From contig JAFTRB010000082.1 of the NCBI GenBank assembly GCA_017462445.1, positions 1 to 17,205 of the forward strand: DNA of 17,205 nucleotides. The letters run 5' to 3'. The translations under genes and the position numbers were made by a program. The stretch is from Clostridia bacterium (GTDB taxonomy: Bacteria > Bacillota_A > Clostridia > Oscillospirales > CAG-272). Shown one piece after another: positions 7,847 to 15,273 of the stretch. The notes beneath the pieces were generated by a model. That model ran no database searches, was not told the DNA's origin, and was given only the letters and a program-made list of their open reading frames with translations. Every line of letters begins with the position of its first letter. The first letter of the stretch is position 1.

Positions 7847-8007
7847 TTGGTGCATAGGAAAAATTACACTTTTCCGCTTTTTGCGGTTTCAGGCTTCATT
7901 TTTCGCACCTTTTGCATTTATCCTGCATTTGCCGCTTCTGCCCTCGTTTTTCGCACACCAAGCTTCGCACAAAAAACGAAGAAATAAAAGTTGCCTACGA
8001 ATTTGCA

Positions 8008-8037
8008 GATTTTTTTGTGAAAAATAACACAAAAATC
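8008..8037 (-). terminator. AT-rich hairpin just after ygiQ, possible weak terminator
   Basis: Three bases after the ygiQ stop, the minus strand has GATTTTTGTG, an 8-base loop, then CACAAAAAAATC, which pair apart from two extra A residues. The stem has few G-C pairs and no clean T-tract follows, so it is a poor intrinsic terminator; it may instead protect the 3' end. Confidence 0.3.
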
Positions 8038-8040
8038 CGA

Positions 8041-10170
8041 TTATTTCTTCGGTTTTCTCGTCGAGTTATTTCTTTTTGGCGCAGAGGACGAATTCCTTCG
8101 TTTTTTCTGCCCGGATTTATTACCTGTCGAGCGAGATGAATCCGCAAGACCTGCCGCCTCACGGCTGATTCTTACAGCGTCCTCGCCAAATACGCGCTCG
8201 AGCTTGCTCTTCTTGGGCTTGGACCTATCGAGTATTGGCTCATAATAGGCAGGCTTCTTGCCTGTTCGCGGAGTCTTACCGCCGCTCTTCTTGCCTCCCG
8301 AGCGCCCTGTTCCCTTCCTTGGCTGGTATCTTGTATCCTGCCCCTGACCAAAGGCGGGGCGAACCAGGCAGCCGGGCGCGGTCCCAATCAAATCCTCTCT
8401 TCCGGCAAGACGGAGCGCCTCACGGACAAGGTTGGCATTCTCCGGACGCGAGAATTGAAGCAATGCGCGCTGGAGCTGCTTTTCGTGATAGTCTGTTGTG
8501 ACATATACCGCCTTTCCATTAAGCGGATCTATACCTGTATAATACATTACTGTGGAAATAGTTCCCGGGGTTGGATAGAAATCCTGAACCTGCTCGGGAG
8601 AATAGCCCCATTCCTTAAGCCATAGCGCCATATTGACCGCGTCCTTCATTGTTGTACCCGGGTGGCTGGACATAAGATATGGCACAAGATACTGCTCCAT
8701 TCCAGCCTCCTGACTTATGCGGAAGAAGGAACGCTTGAACTGCTCGAACACATCGATAGGTGGCTTGCCCATCATCGCAAGCGTACCGGGCGAGCAATGC
8801 TCGGGAGCAACCTTGAGCTGTCCCGAGGTATGATGCGTCACAAGCTGACGGAAGAAGGAATCATCCTTATCATATATTAAATAGTCAAAGCGAATTCCCG
8901 AGCGGACAAACACCTTTTTAACCTTCGGGAGCGCCTCGATCTGCCTTAGCATATCGGCATATTCGGTGTGATCTACCTCAAGATGCTTACACGGGGTGGG
9001 GGCAAGGCACTTCTTTCCCGGGCAAACGCCCTTCTCTGCCTGGCGGCTACAGGAGGGGTAGCGGAAGTTGGCGGTAGGGCCGCCGACATCATTTATGTAG
9101 CCCTTGAAGTCGGGCATCTCGGTTATGATAGCCGCCTCGGCAAGAACCGATTCCACACTGCGGGAACGAACCTCCCTGCCCTGGTGGAAGGCAATGGCGC
9201 AGAAATTGCAAGCGCCAAAGCAACCGCGATTGTGGGTTATGGAGTGCTTCACCTCGGTTATTGCGGGAACACCGCCAAGGGGGATATAGTCGGGATGAAA
9301 ATCCCTGGCATAAGGAAGAGCATATACACGATCAAGCTCCTCGCGAGACAGGGGTGGCATCGGAGGATTCTGCACAAGCATCTTGTCACCGTAATACTCG
9401 ATAATAGCCTTGCCGTGTACAGAGTCGGTATTTTTATACTGAATGCCAAAGGCGCGGGCATAGAGCCGCTTGTCTGCCTTAAGCTCATCATAATCACCGA
9501 CCTCAAGGAATTCAAAATGAACAGGGTCTCCCTTTTTAGCAAGAAAAGCTGTTCCGCGAACATCACGGATTTTCTTTACGGGAACGCCCTTGTCAAGCAA
9601 TTTTGCAATACGTACAAGCGTATTCTCGCCCATACCGTAGGAGAGAATGTCTGCCCGGGAATCAACAAGAATGCTTCTTCGTACCCGATCATCCCAGTAA
9701 TCATAGTGAGCAAAGCGGCGAAGCGATGCCTCAAGACCGCCGATTATGATCGGAACATCCCCATATGCCTCACGGATACGGTTGCAGTAGACAATAACAG
9801 CGCGGTCCGGGCGAGCGCCCATTTTTCCTCCCGGAGAATAATAATCGTAGGAGCGTTTCTTCTTTGACACGGTATAATGGGCAACCATCGAATCAATATT
9901 GCCTCCGCTGACAAGAAAGCCCAACCGAGGTCTGCCATATCGGCAAAAATCATCTGCCGAGCGGAAGTCGGGCTGGGAGAGAATGGCAACGCGGAAGCCC
10001 TCTGCCTCAAGCACCCTTGAGATGATGGCAACACCAAAGGACGGATGATCCACATAGGCGTCCCCCGTTACATATACAAAATCGACCTCTGACCATCCAC
10101 GCGCCTCAACATCCTCCCGTGTCAGGGGGAGAAACAGATTACGGTCCAAATCGGATTTTTTTCCCTTCAT
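8041..10170 (-). CDS. YgiQ family radical SAM protein (UPF0313)
   Basis: Radical SAM protein of the YgiQ/UPF0313 family; the substrate is not established. With the ATG at 10170 it has 709 residues. I prefer this start because GGAGAG lies four bases before it, whereas the in-frame ATG at 10182 has no such site. The N-terminal region (about 30-200) matches the family (VDHPSFGVAIISRVLEAEGF, GNIDSMVAHYT, IIGGLEASLRRFAHYDYWDD). The radical SAM cluster motif is GCFGACNFC with Cys317, Cys321 and Cys324 (CxxxCxxC). A second cysteine group typical of YgiQ lies at 374, 383, 388 and 394. The last 102 residues form a low-complexity tail rich in Lys, Arg, Ser and Gly, probably disordered and possibly RNA-binding. 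It follows hisS after 127 bases containing a hairpin and may be read partly from the hisS promoter. Confidence 0.93.
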   Translation of the reverse strand: MKGKKSDLDRNLFLPLTREDVEARGWSEVDFVYVTGDAYVDHPSFGVAIISRVLEAEGFRVAILSQPDFRSADDFCRYGRPRLGFLVSGGNIDSMVAHYTVSKKKRSYDYYSPGGKMGARPDRAVIVYCNRIREAYGDVPIIIGGLEASLRRFAHYDYWDDRVRRSILVDSRADILSYGMGENTLVRIAKLLDKGVPVKKIRDVRGTAFLAKKGDPVHFEFLEVGDYDELKADKRLYARAFGIQYKNTDSVHGKAIIEYYGDKMLVQNPPMPPLSREELDRVYALPYARDFHPDYIPLGGVPAITEVKHSITHNRGCFGACNFCAIAFHQGREVRSRSVESVLAEAAIITEMPDFKGYINDVGGPTANFRYPSCSRQAEKGVCPGKKCLAPTPCKHLEVDHTEYADMLRQIEALPKVKKVFVRSGIRFDYLIYDKDDSFFRQLVTHHTSGQLKVAPEHCSPGTLAMMGKPPIDVFEQFKRSFFRISQEAGMEQYLVPYLMSSHPGTTMKDAVNMALWLKEWGYSPEQVQDFYPTPGTISTVMYYTGIDPLNGKAVYVTTDYHEKQLQRALLQFSRPENANLVREALRLAGREDLIGTAPGCLVRPAFGQGQDTRYQPRKGTGRSGGKKSGGKTPRTGKKPAYYEPILDRSKPKKSKLERVFGEDAVRISREAAGLADSSRSTGNKSGQKKRRNSSSAPKRNNSTRKPKK

Positions 10171-10194
10171 GGCACTCTCCATTCATATAAAGAA

Positions 10195-10228
10195 GCACCC
10201 CAGGGGCGGACAATGCCGCCCGAGGTGC
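10195..10228 (-). terminator. GC-rich hairpin between hisS and ygiQ, probable (leaky) terminator
   Basis: The minus strand pairs GCACCTCGGGCGG with CCGCCCCTGGGGTGC around the loop CATTGT, with two one-base bulges. TTCTTTATAT follows, a broken T-tract. It starts about 70 bases after the hisS stop and ends about 24 bases before the ygiQ start. No separate ygiQ promoter fits after it, so some readthrough is likely. Confidence 0.6.
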
Positions 10229-10297
10229 AAATAGTTGTTTACATAATTCAAGCCCATACCCCTCCAAGCCGAGGGATACGCCCATAGCCGTGTTAAA

Positions 10298-11539
10298 TTA
10301 AAGGCTGAAGCTGTCCAGCTCTACCTCGGTCTGCGTGCTATCCAACATATTGCGGAGCTGTGCCCTTCCGGACTCGATTTCACTCTCACCGATTATCAAG
10401 GTATAAGACGCGCCAAGCTTGTTTGCGTATTTCATCTGCGCCTTCAGGCTCCTGCCGACAATATCGCACTCGACATACCTGCCGAGAGAGCGAAGCCTTT
10501 CGGTAATTGCAAGACCGCGGATTGCCGCAGCCTCGCCCATTGTAGCTATATACAGGTCGGGGGTGCGGGGCATCTGCTTATCAAGTCCAAGCTCGCGCAT
10601 AGCGAGAATGAGCCTTGTAATTCCCATACCAAAACCGATACCGGAAAGCTTAGGACCGCCAAGCGACTCGACCAAGCCATCATATCTTCCGCCGCCACAT
10701 ACGGTGGACTGGGCGCCGATGCCCTCGGCAATAAATTCAAACACCGCTCCGGTGTAATAGTCCAAGCCTCTTACGATAGAGGGGTCGATTACATACTCGA
10801 TGCCCATAGCGTCAAGAGCCGAAGTTAAGGTCTTGAACCTTGCCTCGCAGCCCTCGCAAAGATGGTCGATGGTTCTGGGGGCGGCAAGAGCTATTTCGTG
10901 GCAGGGGGGATTCTTGCAATCGAGAAGTCGGAGAGGGTTCTTATCAAGCCTGGTTTTGCAGGTATCGCAGAGACAAGCCTTCTTCGCGCCAAAATGACCC
11001 ACGAGCGCCTCTCTGTACACAGGTCTGCACTCCTTACAGCCGATGGAATTGATATGAAGCTTAACATTTGTAAGTCCCAGGCGACATAGCACCGAGTTGG
11101 CAAGAGCGATAGCGGTGGCATCGGCAAGCGGGCTATCCGAGCCGAACATCTCTGTACCAAACTGGAAGAACTCGCGGCTTCTTCCTGCCTGGGGCTTCTC
11201 GTGGCGGAAGCAGGAGATGATGTAATAATACTTCAATGGCATAGGATCAGAGCATTTACCGTTCTCAATAATAGCCCTGGCAACCGAGGCAGTTCCCTCG
11301 GGACGAAGTGAGATGGATCTGCCCTCATCTCTGTCAGCGAAGGTATACATCTCCTTTTGCACGACATCGGTGGTATCACCAACGCCACGGACAAACAGCT
11401 CCGTATTCTCGAAGGTGGGTGTGCGTATCTCGCCATAGCCGTACTTCTCCGCCTCCTCGCGCATTACGCCCTCGATATAGCGAAACAGCGGTGTTTCATC
11501 CGGCAGTATGTCCATAGTTCCTTTAATCTTCTGTATCAT
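10298..11539 (-). CDS. hisS: Histidyl-tRNA synthetase
   Basis: Class II aminoacyl-tRNA synthetase that charges tRNA-His in the cytoplasm. The 413-residue length is normal. The start at 11539 is chosen because GGGAG lies seven bases upstream and the protein then begins MIQKIKGTMDILP, typical of HisRS; an in-frame start nine codons earlier has no support. Motifs: FRHEKPQAGRSREFFQFGTE (motif 2, 111-130), VRGLDYYTGAVFEF (256-269, histidine-binding loop), GGGRYDGL (282-289) and GIGFGMGITR (motif 3, 300-309), then the anticodon-binding domain. Residues 168-231 carry nine cysteines in pairs (GCKEC, CLCDTC, DCKNPPC, CEGC), a pattern I associate with clostridial HisRS. The start lies inside the end of mrnC with a 17-base overlap, so translation is coupled. 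Confidence 0.97.
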   Translation of the reverse strand: MIQKIKGTMDILPDETPLFRYIEGVMREEAEKYGYGEIRTPTFENTELFVRGVGDTTDVVQKEMYTFADRDEGRSISLRPEGTASVARAIIENGKCSDPMPLKYYYIISCFRHEKPQAGRSREFFQFGTEMFGSDSPLADATAIALANSVLCRLGLTNVKLHINSIGCKECRPVYREALVGHFGAKKACLCDTCKTRLDKNPLRLLDCKNPPCHEIALAAPRTIDHLCEGCEARFKTLTSALDAMGIEYVIDPSIVRGLDYYTGAVFEFIAEGIGAQSTVCGGGRYDGLVESLGGPKLSGIGFGMGITRLILAMRELGLDKQMPRTPDLYIATMGEAAAIRGLAITERLRSLGRYVECDIVGRSLKAQMKYANKLGASYTLIIGESEIESGRAQLRNMLDSTQTEVELDSFSL

Positions 11540-11927
11540 TTTCAATCTCCCTGTGCGCCTCGTCAAGAAGCAGCATCAGCCTTTCATTATCCTTTATGTA
11601 ATATAGCATTCCAATAACCGCCTCAAAGCCGGTTGCCGCGCGATAATCCGACACGGATGCCCTCTTGGGCTTGTTCAAATGCCCCGAATTCGATGCTCTG
11701 CGGAATACATCCAGCTCATCCTCTAGTAGCAGATGAGATATTCTTCTGTACATCTGTGCCTGCGCCTCGGCGGTAATAAACCTGAGCGCCTCCCGGTTGA
11801 GGTCCCCGGATTTTGTAAGCCCCCGTCGCACAAGCATATCCCTGACATAGAGCGAATGCATTGAGTCGCCAAGATACGCAAGAGCCTGCACGCTCGGCAG
11901 CTCTGCGCCTAAAATCTTACCGTGCAT
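11523..11927 (-). CDS. mrnC: Mini-ribonuclease 3
   Basis: Dimeric RNase III-type nuclease without a dsRNA-binding domain; in Bacillus it matures 23S rRNA ends. The 134-residue length matches the family. Signatures are LAYLGDSMHSLYVRDML (16-32) with catalytic Asp21 and YRAATGFEAVIGMLYY (95-110) with Glu102. The stretch ASNSGHLNKPKRASVSDY (78-95) corresponds to the conserved R(A/G)xN segment of the family. The ATG starts two bases after the stop of the upstream membrane-protein gene, with a weak GAGG eleven bases before it, so it depends on the upstream gene for translation. In Bacilli mrnC usually follows cysS; here it is joined to hisS, still a tRNA synthetase gene. Confidence 0.95.
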   Translation of the reverse strand: MHGKILGAELPSVQALAYLGDSMHSLYVRDMLVRRGLTKSGDLNREALRFITAEAQAQMYRRISHLLLEDELDVFRRASNSGHLNKPKRASVSDYRAATGFEAVIGMLYYIKDNERLMLLLDEAHREIENDTED

Positions 11928-11929
11928 AG

Positions 11930-12949
11930 TTATCTGTACCTCTTGTAGATTTCTTCAAGCTCGCGCTCTATTTCATCGAGCCTTGTCTGTATCTCTCTGC
12001 GGCGCTCGGAAACAACCTCTTCAACCTGCTCGTATGTACCCAGATACAGCCTTCTGTTTTCAAGCCCGAAGGCGACATCGCGGGCAGTGACAAGCCCATC
12101 CTCAGCCCAGCCACCGATAGCCTCGATCATTCTGCCAAAGGAGGCGGCAAGAGCCTCGTTATTCATATCGAGCCTGATATCAGCCCCTAAGGCGTCAAGC
12201 TCCAGAGTGAAGCAGGCGCAGCCACCGTACTGCATCAGCTCAGCCATAAAGTAGCGCTGCATCTCCTCCGCGCGCCAGCCAACCGCACCGGGGTGGAACA
12301 GCTCGCCGTCAACAGTCTTGTCTATCCTTGCGGTCTGCTCCTCCGCGTTATGAACTACATGCTTGATGCCCTCATCTATCAGGGTATCATCGAGAGAGGG
12401 GGAATAGCTGCCTGCGCGGCATATGACGGTATCCGGCATTTCAAGCCCCAGCTCTGCAAGGCTTATGCGCATTGAGGAAATAAAATCGGAAAGCTGCTCT
12501 GCCCCATTTCCCTCAAACAGAATCGCATAGCTCCAGCCAGCCTCCGTAAGCTCCTGAAGCTCTGAAAGGCTAAGGCAGCCCTCCTCCCCGGGCATATTGT
12601 CCTTGCCAAGGCAGACGGTTCCACTGACAAGGGAGGTTATCTCATTGACCGAAGGGAAAACCTCTGTGTAAATCTCTCGCTCTATGCCGAGAAAAACAAG
12701 GGTAATATTGGAATTGGGAACAATGCCGATCTCACCCCTGACAGTATGCTCCATATGAGTGTATTGATCGTTAAGCTCCGAGCGCTCGATAAGCAGGGCC
12801 TCGGTCTCAAGCTCGCACTGAATCCGCCTTTGCTCCTGTATGTGAGCCGAAACGACGCTGAAGCCAATCAGGCCTACAAGCAGAGCGAAGGCAACAATCG
12901 CACAGAAGATGACCGCGGTTCTGTGATTTTTCATAATATTGTGAAGCAT
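11930..12949 (-). CDS. Membrane-anchored protein with a degenerate polysaccharide-deacetylase (NodB)-like domain and coiled coils
   Basis: First gene of the mrnC-hisS operon. From the ATG at 12949 (GGAG seven bases before; the TTG one codon upstream is not needed) it has 339 residues. One N-terminal membrane segment (about 11-35) is followed by a probable coiled coil (36-66). A globular region (80-285) resembles the NodB fold in layout: strand ITLVF (82-86) where deacetylases have the metal-binding TFDD, SLSELQELTEAGWSYAI (127-143) like the 'eliad/GWEIGSH' strand, and RAGSYSPSLDDTLIDEGIKH (178-197). The metal-binding Asp-Asp and His-x-x-x-His residues are not there, so it is probably not an active deacetylase. 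A second coiled coil (305-339) ends in a Glu/Arg-rich helix. The topology suggests an extracytoplasmic domain. The fold call is tentative and the function unknown. Confidence 0.75.
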   Translation of the reverse strand: MLHNIMKNHRTAVIFCAIVAFALLVGLIGFSVVSAHIQEQRRIQCELETEALLIERSELNDQYTHMEHTVRGEIGIVPNSNITLVFLGIEREIYTEVFPSVNEITSLVSGTVCLGKDNMPGEEGCLSLSELQELTEAGWSYAILFEGNGAEQLSDFISSMRISLAELGLEMPDTVICRAGSYSPSLDDTLIDEGIKHVVHNAEEQTARIDKTVDGELFHPGAVGWRAEEMQRYFMAELMQYGGCACFTLELDALGADIRLDMNNEALAASFGRMIEAIGGWAEDGLVTARDVAFGLENRRLYLGTYEQVEEVVSERRREIQTRLDEIERELEEIYKRYR

Positions 12950-12982
12950 CAAGAATCTCCAATGCTAAAATAATATATAATT

Positions 12983-13011
12983 ATTATAATGTACAGAGTC
13001 GGTTTTGTCAA
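12983..13011 (-). promoter_or_regulatory. Consensus sigma-A promoter of the mrnC-hisS operon
   Basis: The minus strand has TTGACA, exactly 17 bases, then TATAAT: both hexamers perfect. Transcription should start near 12975, about 25 bases before the ATG at 12949. It faces away from the yggS promoter about 110 bases off. Confidence 0.9.
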
Positions 13012-13123
13012 GCGAATATCTTGCATCTTGGCAGTTATTTTTGGTTTTTTTATTCCTCGGGGCAAAAAGCGGTTGATATATTTGAAGATTTTGAAAATAT
13101 TTTTAAAATAAATGATTTTGTAC

Positions 13124-13152
13124 TTGCATTATTCAAGGCTAAATGCTATAAT
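13124..13152 (+). promoter_or_regulatory. Extended -10 promoter of the yggS-sepF unit
   Basis: TTGCAT (13124-13129), a 17-base spacer and TATAAT (13147-13152), preceded by TGC, which makes an extended -10. A start near 13160 leaves a leader of about 50 bases with a small AGTG-AAAAGC-CACT hairpin before the GGAGG site of yggS. Confidence 0.85.
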
Positions 13153-13208
13153 AGTGATAAGATTTGTAGGGGCAGTGAAAAGCCACTCGCCTTCACACGG
13201 AGGTGCAA

Positions 13209-13904
13209 ATGTCCACTGAGGATTTTGAATATATAAAAAGCAATTATCTTCGTCTCTGTGAGGATATTGAGAGCTGTAGCGCAAGGGTACAGCGGAGGGT
13301 TACTCTTTTGCCGGTTACAAAAAGCGGCACAGACGAGGAGCTTATAGCACTCTGTCGGCTTGGCATCTGCGCCATTGGAGAAAATCGGCCGCAGGAGCTT
13401 GTGCGCCGCGGAGAGCTGCTTCGCTCCCTGGGCTTTGACATCGAGCTTCACGAGATTGGCAATCTTCAGAAGAACAAGGTCAGGCACATCGTCCCCTGTG
13501 TTTCCTTAATCCACTCTCTTGACAGCGAGGGGCTTGCAAGGGAAATACAGAAGCGGGCAGAGGCCTTGGATAGATATATACCCGTTCTGGTGGAAATAAA
13601 CTCCGCAGGAGAAGAGGGAAAGAGTGGCGTTATGCCCGAGCAGGCAGTGGCGCTGGCAGCCTCGCTTTCAGCCTATCCGCGACTTCTTTTGTCGGGAGTT
13701 ATGACGATGGGCCCCGTGGTCTCGGATGCCGAGGAAATTCGCCCATACTTTACTTTGGCAAGAAGGATATACGAGGAGATTGGCGAAAAATACGGCTACC
13801 GTGGTGAAGGAATTCTGTCCATGGGAATGTCGGACAGCTACCGCGTAGCCATAGAGGAGGGCGCGACACTAGTGCGCGTCGGCTCAATTCTGTTCAGAAA
13901 ATAA
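13209..13904 (+). CDS. YggS/PROSC family PLP-binding protein (PLP homeostasis)
   Basis: Non-enzymatic pyridoxal phosphate carrier of the YggS/YlmE/PLPBP family, acting in cytoplasmic PLP and amino-acid homeostasis. The ATG at 13209 (231 residues) has GGAGGT four bases before it; the GTG two codons earlier overlaps that site. Landmarks: LLPVTKSG with the PLP lysine Lys38, GENRPQEL (57-64), IGNLQKNK (83-90, where most members have GHLQ.NK), LVEINSAGEEGKSG (127-140), LSGVMTMG (161-168) and the C-terminal phosphate-binding MGMSDSY and GATLVRVGSILF. The neighbour sepF follows after 32 bases; yggS-sepF-yggT-lspA is a classic Gram-positive order next to division genes. The His-to-Asn change in the GHLQ motif is the only oddity. 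Confidence 0.95.
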   Translation: MSTEDFEYIKSNYLRLCEDIESCSARVQRRVTLLPVTKSGTDEELIALCRLGICAIGENRPQELVRRGELLRSLGFDIELHEIGNLQKNKVRHIVPCVSLIHSLDSEGLAREIQKRAEALDRYIPVLVEINSAGEEGKSGVMPEQAVALAASLSAYPRLLLSGVMTMGPVVSDAEEIRPYFTLARRIYEEIGEKYGYRGEGILSMGMSDSYRVAIEEGATLVRVGSILFRK

Positions 13905-13936
13905 GATACTATCGAATTATCAAAAGGAGAAGAATT

Positions 13937-14347
13937 ATGTTTGAAAAGTTTTGGGAGTCATTCAAGAAAAAGGATCCCCCCGAGGAAGAGATACAGTTCA
14001 AGACAGTGGAGGCTGTGGAGGAGGTTCCCGCAATAGCGCTCCCCGAGGAGCCCGCGCCTGCGGTCGAGGAGGAGCCCACGCCCGTTGTGGAGCCGACAGG
14101 CAACGGTGGCGGAGTGGAGTTCAGGGTCGTTCGCCCCGAGTCCTTTGCCGAGGTCAGCAGCATTGCAAACAACCTCCTTGCAGGCTGCACCGTTGTGCTT
14201 AACACCGAGGTGCTTGACAAGCCCACCATCACCAGAATGCTCGACTTCATCAACGGAGTTACATACTGTATGGGCGGAGAGATAAAGAAGGTTGCGCCCG
14301 GGACCTTTATTGTTACACCCAGCAGCGATATCGGTATTACCGACTAA
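13937..14347 (+). CDS. sepF: Cell division protein SepF
   Basis: Membrane-binding FtsZ partner that helps align FtsZ filaments and septum formation in Gram-positives. 136 residues. The N-terminal MFEKFWESFKK is the amphipathic membrane-binding helix. An acidic, proline-rich linker (13-57, mostly Glu, Pro, Val and Ala) leads to the compact beta-alpha-beta core (60-135) with RVVRPESFAEVSSIANNLL, VVLNTEVLDKPTITRMLDFI and GVTYCMGGEIKKVAPGTFIV, which match SepF. AGGAG seven bases before the ATG sets the start. The stop is followed directly by a terminator-like hairpin, so the yggS-sepF pair looks like its own transcript with some readthrough to yggT and lspA. Confidence 0.95.
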   Translation: MFEKFWESFKKKDPPEEEIQFKTVEAVEEVPAIALPEEPAPAVEEEPTPVVEPTGNGGGVEFRVVRPESFAEVSSIANNLLAGCTVVLNTEVLDKPTITRMLDFINGVTYCMGGEIKKVAPGTFIVTPSSDIGITD

Positions 14348-14356
14348 ATCGGCTAC

Positions 14357-14400
14357 ACCCTCGTCACATCAAAAACCTCTTTGTGCCGAGGGTATTTTTA
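14357..14400 (+). terminator. Strong intrinsic terminator after sepF
   Basis: ACCCTCG pairs with CGAGGGT and, across a one-base mismatch, CACA pairs with TGTG, around a 13-base loop; ATTTTTATTA follows. It begins ten bases after the sepF stop and ends about 22 bases before the likely yggT start. Confidence 0.8.
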
Positions 14401-14421
14401 TTAGTCAGAAAGAAGACCAAA

Positions 14422-14694
14422 GTGGAAACGATACTTTATATTTTGGCAAAGGTTGTGGATATTTATCTGTCTCTATGCTCTCTGGCACTTCTTCTCCGTG
14501 TTATTCTCCCCCTCTTCAGTGATGAGGATAACGTAGTGTTGCGCCTGTCGATTATGGTTTCAGAGCCGATAATCCTCCCCTTCCGCCTGTTATTATCAAG
14601 GTTTGAGTTTGTGCAAAACTCGCCCTTTGATGTCCCCTTCTTTGTGGGATATATAGCTCTTAGCGTAGGACGGCTGTTCCTGCCAATTATTTGA
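14422..14694 (+). CDS. YggT family membrane protein
   Basis: Small integral membrane protein of the YggT family, found next to sepF and implicated in division or envelope functions, with no known reaction. From the GTG at 14422 it has 90 residues, the usual length, with two hydrophobic regions (about 5-32 and 63-88) around an amphipathic middle. Family-like signs are the LLLRVILPLF segment after the first helix, SEPIILPFRLLL and the terminal FVGYIALSVGRLF. The frame is open further upstream to a GTG at 14383, but that lies inside the terminator hairpin. The ribosome binding site for 14422 is weak (AGAAAGAAG), so the start is uncertain. No room exists for a promoter between hairpin and gene; expression probably depends on readthrough. 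Confidence 0.82.
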   Translation: METILYILAKVVDIYLSLCSLALLLRVILPLFSDEDNVVLRLSIMVSEPIILPFRLLLSRFEFVQNSPFDVPFFVGYIALSVGRLFLPII

Positions 14695-14706
14695 TACGAG
14701 GATACG

Positions 14707-15273
14707 ATGAGCCTGAAAAAATACATTACGAAGAAAAAGCCCTGGCAATATATTCTCTATACCGCAATAATTATCCTGGGGATAATACTCGACCAGTTGA
14801 CAAAGAGCCTGGCAACCGAATATCTGAAGCCGATTGGGACCCTGCCCGTCATAGGGGGCTTTGCCCACTTGACATACCACATCAACCACGGCATTGCCTT
14901 TGGAATGCTGCAGGGCGCAGGCTGGCTTTTTAATACTATAACTCTTATAGTTGTACCCGTCCTTGGAATCTATTTATATCTCTGCCCGATCAAGAGTCGG
15001 GTGACGGAGATTGCCCTGCCGATGATTATAACCGGCGGAATAGGAAACAGCATAGACCGCCTCTCGCTTGGCTATGTTGTGGACTTTATTGACTTCTCAT
15101 CAATCGGCTTCAACGCCATTTTTAATGTGGCGGACTCCTTTGTTACCGTGGGCGCTTTTATGCTGATCGGCGCGCTGATATTTGAGCTTGTTCAGGAGAT
15201 ACGAAAGGAATCAGAGGCAAAGAAAGCAAACAATAGTTTACAGGAACACGATGACAACGGAGGGGAGCAATAA
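14707..15273 (+). CDS. lspA: Lipoprotein signal peptidase (signal peptidase II)
   Basis: Membrane aspartyl protease that cuts the signal peptide of diacylglyceryl-modified prolipoproteins just before the lipid-carrying cysteine; the lipoprotein at 4103 is one likely substrate. 188 residues, slightly long because of a charged cytoplasmic tail (about 165-188). Four hydrophobic segments are visible. Conserved pieces: LDQLTK (29-33 region, Asp29), HINHGIAFGM (58-67), GNSIDRLSLGYVVDF (113-127) with catalytic Asp126, and FNVADSFVTVG (139-149) with catalytic Asp143. GAGG lies six bases before the ATG. Its stop overlaps the ATG of the pseudouridine synthase gene (TAATG), and GGAGGGGAG near its end serves as that gene's ribosome binding site. 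The lspA-rluD pair is common in Bacillota. Confidence 0.96.
   Translation: MSLKKYITKKKPWQYILYTAIIILGIILDQLTKSLATEYLKPIGTLPVIGGFAHLTYHINHGIAFGMLQGAGWLFNTITLIVVPVLGIYLYLCPIKSRVTEIALPMIITGGIGNSIDRLSLGYVVDFIDFSSIGFNAIFNVADSFVTVGAFMLIGALIFELVQEIRKESEAKKANNSLQEHDDNGGEQ

Larger units (their letters stand above)
7507..8040. other. AT-rich intergenic region between ygiQ and pcrA
   Basis: A 534-base stretch without a convincing gene; short open frames exist on both strands but none has a ribosome binding site plus protein-like composition. It is downstream of ygiQ and upstream of pcrA. From the ygiQ end it holds an AT-rich hairpin (8008-8037), a pyrimidine-rich part with repeated TTTTTCGCAC and TTCGCAC words (7895-7970), a CCGC-TTTTT-GCGG hairpin near 7874-7886, the duplicated DnaA-box-like module (7705-7846), and, close to pcrA, two copies of GTGACACA on the minus strand (near 7534 and 7560). 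The pcrA promoter must lie here, but no clear -35/-10 pair was found. Confidence 0.6.

Noticed and set aside
7483..8139. Small open frames in the ygiQ-pcrA gap as possible genes
   Set aside because: AT-rich composition, no ribosome binding sites, and overlap with hairpins and repeats; two only extend into the ends of the neighbouring genes.
8968..9867. Plus-strand open frame of 299 codons opposite ygiQ
   Set aside because: Antisense shadow of the radical SAM gene; no ribosome binding site and no recognisable family.
13160..13208. Possible riboswitch in the yggS leader
   Set aside because: The leader is only about 50 bases with one short hairpin, too small for a known metabolite riboswitch.
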